Shown here: positions 17,309 to 26,146 of the stretch, one piece after another
How positions within the stretch are numbered: the stretch's first letter is position 1
Layout of the letters: each line of letters begins with the position of its first letter
Assembly: GCA_023436225.1 (NCBI GenBank)
Contig: JAEZKA010000105.1
Location: forward strand, 124,001-188,000
Source: Bacillota bacterium
GTDB taxonomy: Bacteria > Bacillota > Clostridia > Lachnospirales > Lachnospiraceae
Length of the DNA: 64,000 nt
Reading direction: 5' to 3'
Translations under genes and position numbers: made by a program
The notes under the pieces: generated by a model
What the model saw: only the letters and a program-made list of their open reading frames with translations
Databases searched by the model: none
What the model was told of the DNA's origin: nothing

Positions 17309-18277
17309 TTAATTGATACCCATCAGAGCTACTAAACATAGGATTGCGGTAATAATTGAAAACACTGCAACTACCCTCGTCTCCGACCAGCCCATAAGCT
17401 CAAAATGATGATGAATAGGTGCCATCTTAAAGATACGTTTTCCTCCGGTTAGTTTGAAATAGCTAACCTGAAGAATTACAGAGATAATCTCAACTAAGTA
17501 GATAAAGGCTACCAAGATGATGAACAGGGGCATCTGTAACATAAACGCAGTAGCTGCTACGAAACCACCTAAGGCCAGGGAGCCCGTATCCCCCATAAAT
17601 ACCTTTGCAGGATACACATTATACACCAGAAATGCCATGAGGCTTCCCGCTACCGCACCGGTAATCGGTGATAGGTCACTCGAAAGTCCTATCGCAACTA
17701 CTGTGAAGAAGGTTGCAATCAATACCGTGACACTTGACTCCAGTCCATCAAGGCCGTCAGTAAAATTCGAGCCATTCACTGTTCCTAGAACAACAAACAG
17801 GAAGAACGGTACAAACAGAAACGATATATCAACATATTTTCCACCAGTAAATGGAATGAGCATCGCGGTTCCAATATCCGTATAATTTAAGATATAATAG
17901 CCAAATACTGCGGTAACTAGAATCTGTCCTACGAGTTTCTGCCAGGCTCGAAGTCCCATGGATCGCTTCATTACTACTTTAATATAATCATCCATAAAGC
18001 CAATTATACCGAAACCGATAGTAACAAATAAAACCGGTATGATTTCATCATAATCCTTAATATAGAGGAGTGAGGTGATCGCAATACTTAATACGATGAC
18101 AATTCCACCCATGGTCGGAGTACCGGATTTTTTCTGATGTGACTGAGGCCCTTCCTCCCGAATGTATTGCCCGAATTTTAACCTCTTCAAAAAAGGAATT
18201 AGTAACGGGCACAGTATTACACATACAACAAAGGAAATAATGACAGGTAATATTACTTTAAACTCAGAAAAATTCAT
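17309..18277 (-). CDS. mraY: Phospho-MurNAc-pentapeptide transferase MraY
   Basis: Integral membrane enzyme that makes lipid I from UDP-MurNAc-pentapeptide and undecaprenyl phosphate. About ten helices are visible, with the family motifs FMDDYIKV, NFTDGLDGL, FMGDTGSLALGG and the triple-His loop APIHHHFELMGW. I chose the ATG at 18277, which has GGAGG five bases upstream and gives the normal 322 residues (MNFSEFKVILP); the longer frame adds 28 residues with no family likeness. murF, usually just upstream, is missing: spoVD is the neighbour. Confidence 0.95.
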   Translation of the reverse strand: MNFSEFKVILPVIISFVVCVILCPLLIPFLKRLKFGQYIREEGPQSHQKKSGTPTMGGIVIVLSIAITSLLYIKDYDEIIPVLFVTIGFGIIGFMDDYIKVVMKRSMGLRAWQKLVGQILVTAVFGYYILNYTDIGTAMLIPFTGGKYVDISFLFVPFFLFVVLGTVNGSNFTDGLDGLESSVTVLIATFFTVVAIGLSSDLSPITGAVAGSLMAFLVYNVYPAKVFMGDTGSLALGGFVAATAFMLQMPLFIILVAFIYLVEIISVILQVSYFKLTGGKRIFKMAPIHHHFELMGWSETRVVAVFSIITAILCLVALMGIN

Positions 18278-18459
18278 AGTATCCTCCATTCCAATGAGAA
18301 CAGCTGTACTTGCTCTTCTCACCCGCCAGCATTGGCATAATTCATATGTAAAAATCATCAATTTTCATAACTTAGCTATTATATATTATCACACCTAAAA
18401 AAACAATAATGAACTGGCCTGATTACTAGTGAAATTTGTACTAGTGATTGTGGCTTTCT

Positions 18460-20409
18460 TCATTCAAAATACAATATAAAGTCACTATCCTTTTCGATAG
18501 TTTCTCCTTCAAGTGGAAATTGCTCTGTAACAGCTTCACCCTCACCGATAGAATAAAGCTCTCCGAAATCATATATCTTCAGCAATTCCTTCACTTCCTT
18601 CTTCGTCTTCCCGATAAAATTAGGCATCTGGAAGGAACCAACATTGAACTGCTTCTTCTCTGACTCAGTATAGCTTGCTTCAATACCCAGATATGGTAGG
18701 ATATTGCTAAACAGGTCTGCTATAACAGGAGCTGCAATCGTACCGCCATAATAAATACCAACGGGGTCCTCAATCAGTACCATAGCCATTACCTGAGGAT
18801 TATTAGCCGGTGCAAAGCCAATGAAAGAGGAGATATATTTATTACTGCTTCTAGGAAGCTTTTCCGAGGTTGCAGTCTTTCCCCCTACACGAAACCCTGG
18901 AAGATAAGCTCGCCTTCCTGTACCGTCAGCTACAACCGCCTCCAGTAACTGCTTCATCGTCTCTGACGTCTCCGAAGATACCGCTCCACCCACTGTATCA
19001 TAATCCAGCGATCTTATCTGGGTTCCGTCAGCAGATCTTATTTCAACTCCGAGATGCGGTGTTACCAACGTTCCACCATTGACGATTGCACTTGCCGCAA
19101 CCATCAGCTGTAAAGGTGTAATCTGAAAGGATTGACCAAAAGACATGGTTGCCAGCTCCACTGCTTTAATGACATCTTTTTTATGCATGATAGAATTGGC
19201 TTCACCGGGTAGATCTATCCCTGTTCGATTAAACAGACCAAGCTTCTTAAAGTATTCATACATTTTATCGACACCGACTCTGGCTCCGATTTCCATAAAA
19301 ACAGGGTTACAGGAATTCTTTATGCCGGCGACGAAATCTTGACTTCCATGTCCTCCCGCCTTATGACACCTGATAATTCGATCCTCTACCTTCTTATAGC
19401 CCGGACAGAAAAAGGTATCGGATAATTTCACCACATGTTCCTCCAGTGCTGCTGTAGCCGTTACAATCTTAAAGGTCGAGCCTGGTTCATAGGTGTCACT
19501 GATGCAGGCATTTCTCCACATCCCATTCAAAAGTTCATTTAGCTTCTCATTACTGAGGTTCTGTCCCTCATAATGACCTGCAATTTCGTCAATTAGGGTA
19601 TAAGGATTGTTTAGATTAAACTCAGGTACATTCACCATGGCAAGAATCTCACCATTTTGAGGATTCATAACAATGAGCTTCACATTGGAAGCCTGCTTTG
19701 CTTTCATCACCTTGAGGGCCGCCTGCTCAGCATACTGCTGGATATTCATATCCAGACTAATATAAAGATCATTGCCGGCTTTAGGTTCAATCCGGTCCTC
19801 GGCTGCATTCTCTATCTCGACACCATAGGCTGTAGTGAGGGTAAGAATCTCTCCATCAATACCTTTAAGAAACTGATCGTATTTCACCTCAAGACCGATG
19901 ATACCCTGATTATCACTTCCGGTAAATCCAATTACTTTGGAGGCTAACGAGTCGTAGGGATAATACCTTTTATAATCTTCATCCACCATAACACCGTCTA
20001 GATCATATTCCCTAATCCTATCCGCAATCTCTTTATCGACATTCGATTTTATCTTTTCTCTGGAGGATATTTTATCTACTCGTTTTTTCACCCGATCCAC
20101 ACTTAAACCAAGCTCTTTTGATAATACCTCTATCACTCGCTCCGGGTCAGTTATCTGGGCATGGATGACTGAAATTGTACATACTGGTTTGTTGGTAGCT
20201 ATTTCGTTACCCGTGGCATCGAAAATACTTCCTCTCTCCGCCTTTATGGCACGCTCACGAAGATGCAGGTCCTTTGCTCTGGCCGCATAATCATCGGATT
20301 TCAATATCATCAAATACCCTAAGCGGAGGAATAATACCAGAGCAACAAGTATGACGACACTTACAACGATTAATATATTTTTCTTGTTATATGTCCTGCT
20401 TCTAGCCAT
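18460..20409 (-). CDS. spoVD: SpoVD-type class B penicillin-binding protein with one PASTA domain
   Basis: A bitopic transpeptidase with a membrane helix (about 12-32), PBP dimerisation domain, transpeptidase domain and a single C-terminal PASTA domain (about 590-648, starting MPNFIGKTKKE). Active-site motifs are STFK in EPGSTFKIVTA and SCN in KNSCNPVF. The third motif reads GGKTATSEK, that is KTA in place of KTG. The PASTA domain and its tandem position after a second PBP match SpoVD, the spore-cortex PBP, but a vegetative role is possible. The ATG has AAGG ten bases upstream. Confidence 0.88.
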   Translation of the reverse strand: MARSRTYNKKNILIVVSVVILVALVLFLRLGYLMILKSDDYAARAKDLHLRERAIKAERGSIFDATGNEIATNKPVCTISVIHAQITDPERVIEVLSKELGLSVDRVKKRVDKISSREKIKSNVDKEIADRIREYDLDGVMVDEDYKRYYPYDSLASKVIGFTGSDNQGIIGLEVKYDQFLKGIDGEILTLTTAYGVEIENAAEDRIEPKAGNDLYISLDMNIQQYAEQAALKVMKAKQASNVKLIVMNPQNGEILAMVNVPEFNLNNPYTLIDEIAGHYEGQNLSNEKLNELLNGMWRNACISDTYEPGSTFKIVTATAALEEHVVKLSDTFFCPGYKKVEDRIIRCHKAGGHGSQDFVAGIKNSCNPVFMEIGARVGVDKMYEYFKKLGLFNRTGIDLPGEANSIMHKKDVIKAVELATMSFGQSFQITPLQLMVAASAIVNGGTLVTPHLGVEIRSADGTQIRSLDYDTVGGAVSSETSETMKQLLEAVVADGTGRRAYLPGFRVGGKTATSEKLPRSSNKYISSFIGFAPANNPQVMAMVLIEDPVGIYYGGTIAAPVIADLFSNILPYLGIEASYTESEKKQFNVGSFQMPNFIGKTKKEVKELLKIYDFGELYSIGEGEAVTEQFPLEGETIEKDSDFILYFE

Positions 20410-20503
20410 CTAATCATAACCTTACAAACTTCTATTGCTTCATTTTATTACTAACAAGTTATGATTATTCGAGAATCTCTATAAACTAGTGTGATTACTT
20501 GTA

Positions 20504-22717
20504 TTACTCTAATGCATCCGGATTAAAATCATCTTCTCCTGAGGGGATATCTGTCTGCTCCTCCGGTAGATTCCCATTGTCACCTTCTGTACCAGGTTCA
20601 ATCTGCTCACCATTCGTTTGAGAATTCTGAGGATCATTTTCCTCGTCTTCATTGGTATTTGAACCATTGTCAGGTCTTCCAGAATCTTCCTCTGTATCAT
20701 CTTCATTGGTCTGAGCTTCCTCACTGTTTGGTTGAGCTTCAGAATTCACCGTGTCATCATTATCTTCTGTGCTTTGGTTACTTTCACCATTTTCAGTATT
20801 ACCCGTATTCTCAGTTCCAGGCGTTGTTGCGTGACCTTGCTCACCATCTTTTGTTGCCTCACCTTCCGTAGGTAACAGGTAATCAATCTCTCCCTCGGGA
20901 AAAATACCAAGGGCCGGAAGAAGCTCCTTCATAATTCTGCTTGCTAACTTTGTAGCGATAGAGCTGTCCGCCTGCTTAACTACATTCTGTGGCTCATCTA
21001 CCATGACATAGATAACAATCTCCGGATTGATAGCCGGTACAGAGCCTAAGAAGGAGACCACATAGGTCTTAGCATCACGAGGAAGCTTCTGTGCTGTTCC
21101 GGTCTTTCCGCCGATAGCATAACCCTCTACCTTCGCCCCTCCAGCAGTACCCGCTTCTACCGTTTGATACATATATTTCTGGATGAATTCGGATGTCTTT
21201 TTTGATACTGTCTGTCGAACTAATAGCTTATCAAATTCCTTAACGGTTGCGCCATTGTCATTCACAATCTTCTTCATAATATGTGGCTGATAATAATTAC
21301 CTCCATTCACCAGTGAGGAATAAGCGGCAGCCATCTGTACCATGGTAACATTAAAGGATTGTCCGAAGCTGTTGGTCGCAAGCTCTACCGGATTCAAGGC
21401 ATTAAGCGCCATTGTGATACCTGCTCCTTCACCTGGCAGATCAATTCCCGTCTTCTTTCCAAAGCCAAAACGATTCTGATAGAGATAAAAAACATCTCTT
21501 CCTTCCTTTGCTGCTATCTGCATCAGTGCATCATTGCAGGAATACATCAACGTTTCTCCTAAGGTAATGTGTCCATGACCTGATCTATTACTGCATCTAA
21601 TCGGATTAATTCCGGGGAATACCTCGAAGCCATCACAATAAAAGGTATCTTCTTCCGTTATAATATTTTCTTCCAGACCTGCAGCAATTGTAATGGGCTT
21701 ATAGGTAGAACCCGGTTCAAAACTACTGGTGATTATATCGTTTTTCCATAAGGCATTGAGTGCATCCATTTTCTGTTCTTCACTCATTGCAGATAGCTCT
21801 TCTGATTCAACTATTCCCTCAAGATTTCTTGGATTATTCAAATCGTATTCTTGATTGGAAGCCATAGCTATGATTTCCCCGTTATTGGGGTTCATTACTA
21901 GAACTCCGATATTCTTACTACCAAATTCGGTATTAAACTTAACGATGTGCTCTTGAATAATACGTTGTGCATTGATATCAATGGAGCTGATAATATTATT
22001 CCCATTGACTGCCTTCTTCACAATTCGTTCTATATTAAGGTCCGAATCATAATAGCCATATTCTCTTCCGTTCGTTCCGTTCAGTTCATCATTATAGTAT
22101 TCTTCAATACCCCAAAAGCCGGTATTATCAGTAGAGGTAAAGCCGAGTACATCACAGGCCAGGCTTTTGTAAGGATAGCTGCGTACATATTCCTCCTCAA
22201 ACCAAACACCGATGATCGAAGTTTTGTCTTCTTTCTTTTTCGTTTTCTTGAAGTTCTCGACATATGCTTCATAGTTCTGCACCACATCATATTTTATATT
22301 CTTTTGAAGTATTACATATTGACTTTCTTTCTTGACCTCATCGGTCAGAATTGCTTGAACCGTCTCAGCTTCAATTCCAAAGTTATCCTTTAAAGCAGCC
22401 AAGGTAACCGAAATAGAATCCTGGTTCTGTGACAGTCTCTTGGGGTCAAGTATTAATTTATATTGAAGTTCGCTACGTGCAAGAACTGTTCCGTTACGAT
22501 CAGTAATATTTCCTCTTTTGTAGGGTAATACCGAGCTTACATAGGTTTCTCTGGAGAGCACATGCTTAGCATACTCATCACCCTTGGTCTGCATTATGTA
22601 GATTAAGCGGACCATTAAGGCTACTAACAGCAGAGTAATAACACAAAATACAAGCAATAATTTTGCTTGCATTCGTGAATTGAATTTCTTATTTGTTTTT
22701 TCTGATAACTTTTCCAT
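20504..22717 (-). CDS. Septal class B penicillin-binding protein (FtsI/PBP2B type) with acidic tail
   Basis: Division transpeptidase that crosslinks septal peptidoglycan with FtsW. A membrane helix lies at about residues 20-42; the motifs are STYK in FEPGSTYKPIT, SCN in YSCNDALM and KTG in GGKTGTAQK, all intact. It has no PASTA domain. Instead residues from about 620 to 737 are a low-complexity tail rich in Glu, Asp, Asn, Gly and Thr, probably disordered and outside the membrane. ATG follows AGAGGTAAGATACT. It lies between ftsL and spoVD in the dcw operon. Confidence 0.92.
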   Translation of the reverse strand: MEKLSEKTNKKFNSRMQAKLLLVFCVITLLLVALMVRLIYIMQTKGDEYAKHVLSRETYVSSVLPYKRGNITDRNGTVLARSELQYKLILDPKRLSQNQDSISVTLAALKDNFGIEAETVQAILTDEVKKESQYVILQKNIKYDVVQNYEAYVENFKKTKKKEDKTSIIGVWFEEEYVRSYPYKSLACDVLGFTSTDNTGFWGIEEYYNDELNGTNGREYGYYDSDLNIERIVKKAVNGNNIISSIDINAQRIIQEHIVKFNTEFGSKNIGVLVMNPNNGEIIAMASNQEYDLNNPRNLEGIVESEELSAMSEEQKMDALNALWKNDIITSSFEPGSTYKPITIAAGLEENIITEEDTFYCDGFEVFPGINPIRCSNRSGHGHITLGETLMYSCNDALMQIAAKEGRDVFYLYQNRFGFGKKTGIDLPGEGAGITMALNALNPVELATNSFGQSFNVTMVQMAAAYSSLVNGGNYYQPHIMKKIVNDNGATVKEFDKLLVRQTVSKKTSEFIQKYMYQTVEAGTAGGAKVEGYAIGGKTGTAQKLPRDAKTYVVSFLGSVPAINPEIVIYVMVDEPQNVVKQADSSIATKLASRIMKELLPALGIFPEGEIDYLLPTEGEATKDGEQGHATTPGTENTGNTENGESNQSTEDNDDTVNSEAQPNSEEAQTNEDDTEEDSGRPDNGSNTNEDEENDPQNSQTNGEQIEPGTEGDNGNLPEEQTDIPSGEDDFNPDALE

Positions 22718-22847
22718 AGTATCTTACCTCTTTTATTGTGCAGTACAGATCTTGACTACCTTGAAGACGCAACATGGTATCTTGTGCCTTTCGACTTTAA
22801 AGCAGTGGGCACACTTCGAATACTAACACAAGGATAAGCATGCTGTT

Positions 22848-23333
22848 TCATTCCGGAATATCCTCATACTGTCTAACATAATTAGAAGAGCTGCTTTGAT
22901 AGGTGATCACTTCATTTTTGTTCGGATATACCATTCCGAGCTCTTCAACAGCTACCTGATAAATATAATCCAGATCAAGTGCATTGTCAATTGCTTCATA
23001 AGTGGCATTATTTTCATTCGTTAATACAGTCAGCTCCTTCTCAAGCTTGATGATGCTCTTATCCATCTGGCTAACCTGGTTTTGTAGCATCAAGTAATCT
23101 ACACAGACATAAACAGTTGCAATAATAGCGACTGTAAGGACGATCAGGGAAGCGAAATTGATACCAGAGAACACCTTTGGCTGTACACGTTCCTGTCTTC
23201 TTGGTGAGGGTGTAACATATTGTTCTTCCTCTCTTCGAACATCAGGAGCAACCCTCAATTTACGAACCGTGTTTCCATCCACATAGCTTGTTCCTATATT
23301 TTCATATTGATAACGTCTCTTATTAGCCTCCAT
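22848..23333 (-). CDS. ftsL: FtsL-like division protein
   Basis: A 161-residue bitopic protein: a charged cytoplasmic N-terminus, a membrane helix at about residues 54-80, and a heptad-rich extracytoplasmic stretch (QNQVSQMDKSIIKLEKEL) followed by the AVEELGMVYPNKNEVI segment typical of septum formation initiator/FtsL proteins. FtsL sequences are poorly conserved, so the call rests on topology and position between rsmH and the septal PBP. ATG is preceded by GAGGGG. Confidence 0.82.
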   Translation of the reverse strand: MEANKRRYQYENIGTSYVDGNTVRKLRVAPDVRREEEQYVTPSPRRQERVQPKVFSGINFASLIVLTVAIIATVYVCVDYLMLQNQVSQMDKSIIKLEKELTVLTNENNATYEAIDNALDLDYIYQVAVEELGMVYPNKNEVITYQSSSSNYVRQYEDIPE

Positions 23334-23422
23334 GCCAGAAACCCCTCTCTACCAGTTGTTCAAACGTAATATTGTTACTAATACTATATTTCTTGTACTA
23401 TGCTTGTCCGCTCCAATTCACA

Positions 23423-24370
23423 CTAGCCTATCTCTCTTGCGGCCTTTTCAAAAACACGTAGCTTTGCACTTTTTGATCTTTTGTTCTCCTTTATCTCCTC
23501 CTCGGAAGGAAGAATGGGCTTTCGAGGAACCGCTTTCCCTTGTGATTCCTTCCCACACATACATACGGGAAAACTCGGCGGGCATGTGCATGGATTCTCA
23601 TTCGCCTTAAAGCAAGACTTCACAATCCGATCCTCCAGGGAATGAAAGGTTATGATACATAGCTTGCCTTCCGGCGATAACAATTCAATCATATCCTGTA
23701 ATGTATCTCTTAGTACTTCAAGCTCTCGGTTAAGTTCAATGCGTATTGCCTGAAAGGTTCTTTTCGCCGGATGTCCGGTTGTTACTCTGAGCTTCATCGG
23801 AATTGCTGCCTTTATTGCTTCAATCAGCTCATAAGTTGTTTCTAACGGCTTGTCCTGCCTCATACGTACAATATGCTTTGCTATATTTTTAGCAAAATTA
23901 TCTTCTCCGTAATCTCTTATGATACGATAAAGCTCCATCTCACTATAACCGTTCACAATATCCTTGGCGGTCTTAGAATTTCTGGTGTCCATCCTCATGT
24001 CCAGCGGGGCATCCTCTTTGTATGAAAATCCACGTTCCAATGTATCCAGCTGATAAGAGGAAACACCCAGATCAAGCAGAATTCCATCCACCCGATCAAT
24101 TCCCAACCCATGAAGTACCTGTTTCATATCACAATAATTGCTTCTTACGATAGTAACCTTATCATCAAATTCAGCCAAACGTTCACCAGCTGCCTTGATT
24201 GCCGCTTCATCCTGGTCTATACCGATTAGTCTTCCTGTGGTTAACCGTTTTGCTATTTCAAAGGAATGACCCCCGCCACCCAAAGTACCATCGACATAGA
24301 TGCCCTCCGGTTTTATGTTCAGGTTCTCTATTGTTTCCTCCAATAATACTGATTTGTGTTCAAATGCCAT
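23423..24370 (-). CDS. rsmH: 16S rRNA (cytosine-1402-N4) methyltransferase RsmH (MraW)
   Basis: Methylates C1402 in the decoding centre using S-adenosylmethionine. The SAM loop is DGTLGGGGHS (about 27-36), followed by GILLDLGVSSYQLD and the C-terminal FHSLEDRIVK. I chose the ATG at 24370 (MAFEHKSVLL) with GGAG seven bases upstream, giving 315 residues, over one four codons earlier. It is the second gene of the dcw operon, 41 bases after mraZ. Confidence 0.96.
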   Translation of the reverse strand: MAFEHKSVLLEETIENLNIKPEGIYVDGTLGGGGHSFEIAKRLTTGRLIGIDQDEAAIKAAGERLAEFDDKVTIVRSNYCDMKQVLHGLGIDRVDGILLDLGVSSYQLDTLERGFSYKEDAPLDMRMDTRNSKTAKDIVNGYSEMELYRIIRDYGEDNFAKNIAKHIVRMRQDKPLETTYELIEAIKAAIPMKLRVTTGHPAKRTFQAIRIELNRELEVLRDTLQDMIELLSPEGKLCIITFHSLEDRIVKSCFKANENPCTCPPSFPVCMCGKESQGKAVPRKPILPSEEEIKENKRSKSAKLRVFEKAAREIG

Positions 24371-24411
24371 ATTAATCTCCATTCTGGCGATATACTGCTT
24401 ATCTTTGTTCC

Positions 24412-24840
24412 TTAGAAGCTGATACCGTACTGTGACATATGTTCTGCGATAGCATCAACATTATCGTATGTATTATTATTATCCCAACGTTCCTTACTCC
24501 ATATCTCAATCTTATTAAGTACTCCGACAAATACGATGTCTTTATCTAATCCGGCACTTTCCCGAAGTTTCATCGGTATTAGTATTCTTCCCTGTTTATC
24601 AGCTTCACAATCAGCTGCCATAGCCAGAAAATAACGTTGCAATTGTCTTGCTTCCTTCGTACCGGGTAGCTTACTAAGCTCTTTTGCAAAGGCTTGCCAC
24701 TCTTCATTAGGGTAAACGAATAAACAGCCATCAAGACCTAAGGTGATAACAAATTTATCTCCCAGGTCTTCTCGAAACTTCGATGGTATGATTATTCTTC
24801 CCTTTGAATCGATCGAATGATCAAATTCACCCATGAACAT
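24412..24840 (-). CDS. mraZ: Transcriptional regulator MraZ
   Basis: A 142-residue protein of two AbrB-like halves, each with the DxxxR motif: DSKGRIIIPSKFRE (about 11-24) and DKQGRILIPMKLRE (about 82-95). MraZ assembles into rings and represses its own dcw operon by binding short direct repeats in the promoter region; five such boxes lie just upstream here. ATG follows AAGGTGAAGCCAT. It is the first gene of the operon. Confidence 0.96.
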   Translation of the reverse strand: MFMGEFDHSIDSKGRIIIPSKFREDLGDKFVITLGLDGCLFVYPNEEWQAFAKELSKLPGTKEARQLQRYFLAMAADCEADKQGRILIPMKLRESAGLDKDIVFVGVLNKIEIWSKERWDNNNTYDNVDAIAEHMSQYGISF

Positions 24841-24907
24841 ATGGCTTCACCTTCTTTTTCCACCGGATATTCAACCTACAGTCAGGATCCGATTTCGCAT
24901 TTATGCA

Positions 24908-24974
24908 CCACTCTAGAATGGCTTGTACCACTTTGATGGATTTTTACACCACTTTCCACCACTTTGCTCCACTC
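24908..24974 (-). promoter_or_regulatory. MraZ operator: five GTGG-core direct repeats
   Basis: On the minus strand AAAGTGG-like boxes occur at 24969-24974 (GAGTGG), 24959-24965, 24949-24955, 24928-24934 and 24908-24914 (AGAGTGG). The first three are spaced exactly 10 bases, the others about 21 and 20, so all lie on one face of the helix. This is the architecture known for MraZ targets (AAAGTG repeats in mycoplasmas). They begin just downstream of the -10 box. Confidence 0.75.
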
Positions 24975-24982
24975 ATGTGTTT

Positions 24983-25011
24983 ATTTTATATTAAATAAGG
25001 GAATATATCAA
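24983..25011 (-). promoter_or_regulatory. Promoter of the mraZ-dcw operon
   Basis: TTGATA (25006-25011) and TAAAAT (24983-24988) are 17 bases apart on the minus strand, 143 bases ahead of the mraZ start and immediately upstream of the MraZ boxes. Confidence 0.65.
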
Positions 25012-25021
25012 GCATCAAATC

Positions 25022-25066
25022 AAAAAAAATAGCTCACAAAACCTTATGAATATAGGCTTTGTGAGC
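25022..25066 (-). terminator. Terminator after lgt
   Basis: Arms 25032-25044 and 25054-25066 (GCTCACAAA..CC with GG..TTTGTGAGC) form a 13-base stem with one mismatch, followed on the minus strand by eight T. It insulates lgt from the mraZ promoter directly downstream. Confidence 0.85.
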
Positions 25067-25171
25067 ATTTTCGGGATAATATAACAATATCTTGTGTATA
25101 TTTGAAAAATCGAACAAATTATGTCAATATATAGTCAAATAGAGGACAATGGGTAATTAGTCCTTATGCCC

Positions 25172-26134
25172 TCATTTTTTATACCTATTTCCGGTGGCTC
25201 GCTTACTTCTATGCTTTTTTATGATTAACAAAACAGTAGATACCACCACAATTAAGGCTGAGAGTAGTTGGGAGACAGCAATAGGAGTACCCCACAGGAA
25301 AAGCTGATCCGTTCTAAGTCCCTCCATCCATGTTCGCCCAATTCCATACCCAATCAAATAAAGCAATATAATCTCACCGTCAAATTTCTTATGCTTTGTG
25401 TATATGATTAGCAGAATCAGCAAGCATAGATTCCATAGTGATTCATACAAAAAGGTTGGATGTACCTGAATATAGGTAGCATTCCCTATTATCACTGTCT
25501 TATTGCGGATCTCCAGAATCCGCGATAGTGCCTCTTCCTTCCCTTGATATATCTTCTCCAGTCTCGATAGCGAGGTGGTATTTCGATACACTCCAGAGAC
25601 GTCATTAATGTTTAATTGCATTGCAAAAAGTCCGTCATAATATTTCCCAAAGGCTTCTCTGTTAAAGAAGTTACCCCAACGACCAATAATCTGCCCTGTA
25701 ACCAAACCAACGCATGCAGTATCTGCCAGAAGCCAAAAAGAGTACTTCTTCACCTTGGCATAGATAACCGCCGCAAGCATTGCTGCAATGATTCCACCGT
25801 AGATTGCAAGGCCTCCGGTTCGCAGATTAAATATTGACAGTGGATTGCTGGCAAACTCCTCCAAATCAAAGATGACATAATATAATCTAGCACCAATGAC
25901 AGCGGTAACAATTGCTATAAGTGCAAAATCCAGATAAAACTCTACTTTTTGCCCGGTTCGCTTTGCCATCCACTCCGCCATTAACCAACCAAAGAGCATA
26001 CCCAAACCTATCACCACACCATAATAAGTGATGCGAAAACCAAAGATATCGAATCCACTTCCTACGTTCTTTAGCACAATTCCCAGATTAGGGAAATTAA
26101 TATTCGATGATAATAAGATTTGCAAATTCTTCAC
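25172..26134 (-). CDS. lgt: Prolipoprotein diacylglyceryl transferase Lgt
   Basis: Membrane enzyme that attaches diacylglycerol from phosphatidylglycerol to the lipobox Cys of secreted lipoproteins, including the two lipoproteins predicted in this window. Seven helices; the signature GRWGNFFNREAFG lies near residue 150 and TGGLAIYGG near 108 takes the HGGL position. The 320-residue length is normal. The start is GTG, with only a weak AGAAAG ribosome site close to it, so the exact start is uncertain. ychF lies 12 bases upstream. Confidence 0.94.
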   Translation of the reverse strand: MKNLQILLSSNINFPNLGIVLKNVGSGFDIFGFRITYYGVVIGLGMLFGWLMAEWMAKRTGQKVEFYLDFALIAIVTAVIGARLYYVIFDLEEFASNPLSIFNLRTGGLAIYGGIIAAMLAAVIYAKVKKYSFWLLADTACVGLVTGQIIGRWGNFFNREAFGKYYDGLFAMQLNINDVSGVYRNTTSLSRLEKIYQGKEEALSRILEIRNKTVIIGNATYIQVHPTFLYESLWNLCLLILLIIYTKHKKFDGEIILLYLIGYGIGRTWMEGLRTDQLFLWGTPIAVSQLLSALIVVVSTVLLIIKKHRSKRATGNRYKK

Positions 26135-26146
26135 CGCTTTCTGGGT

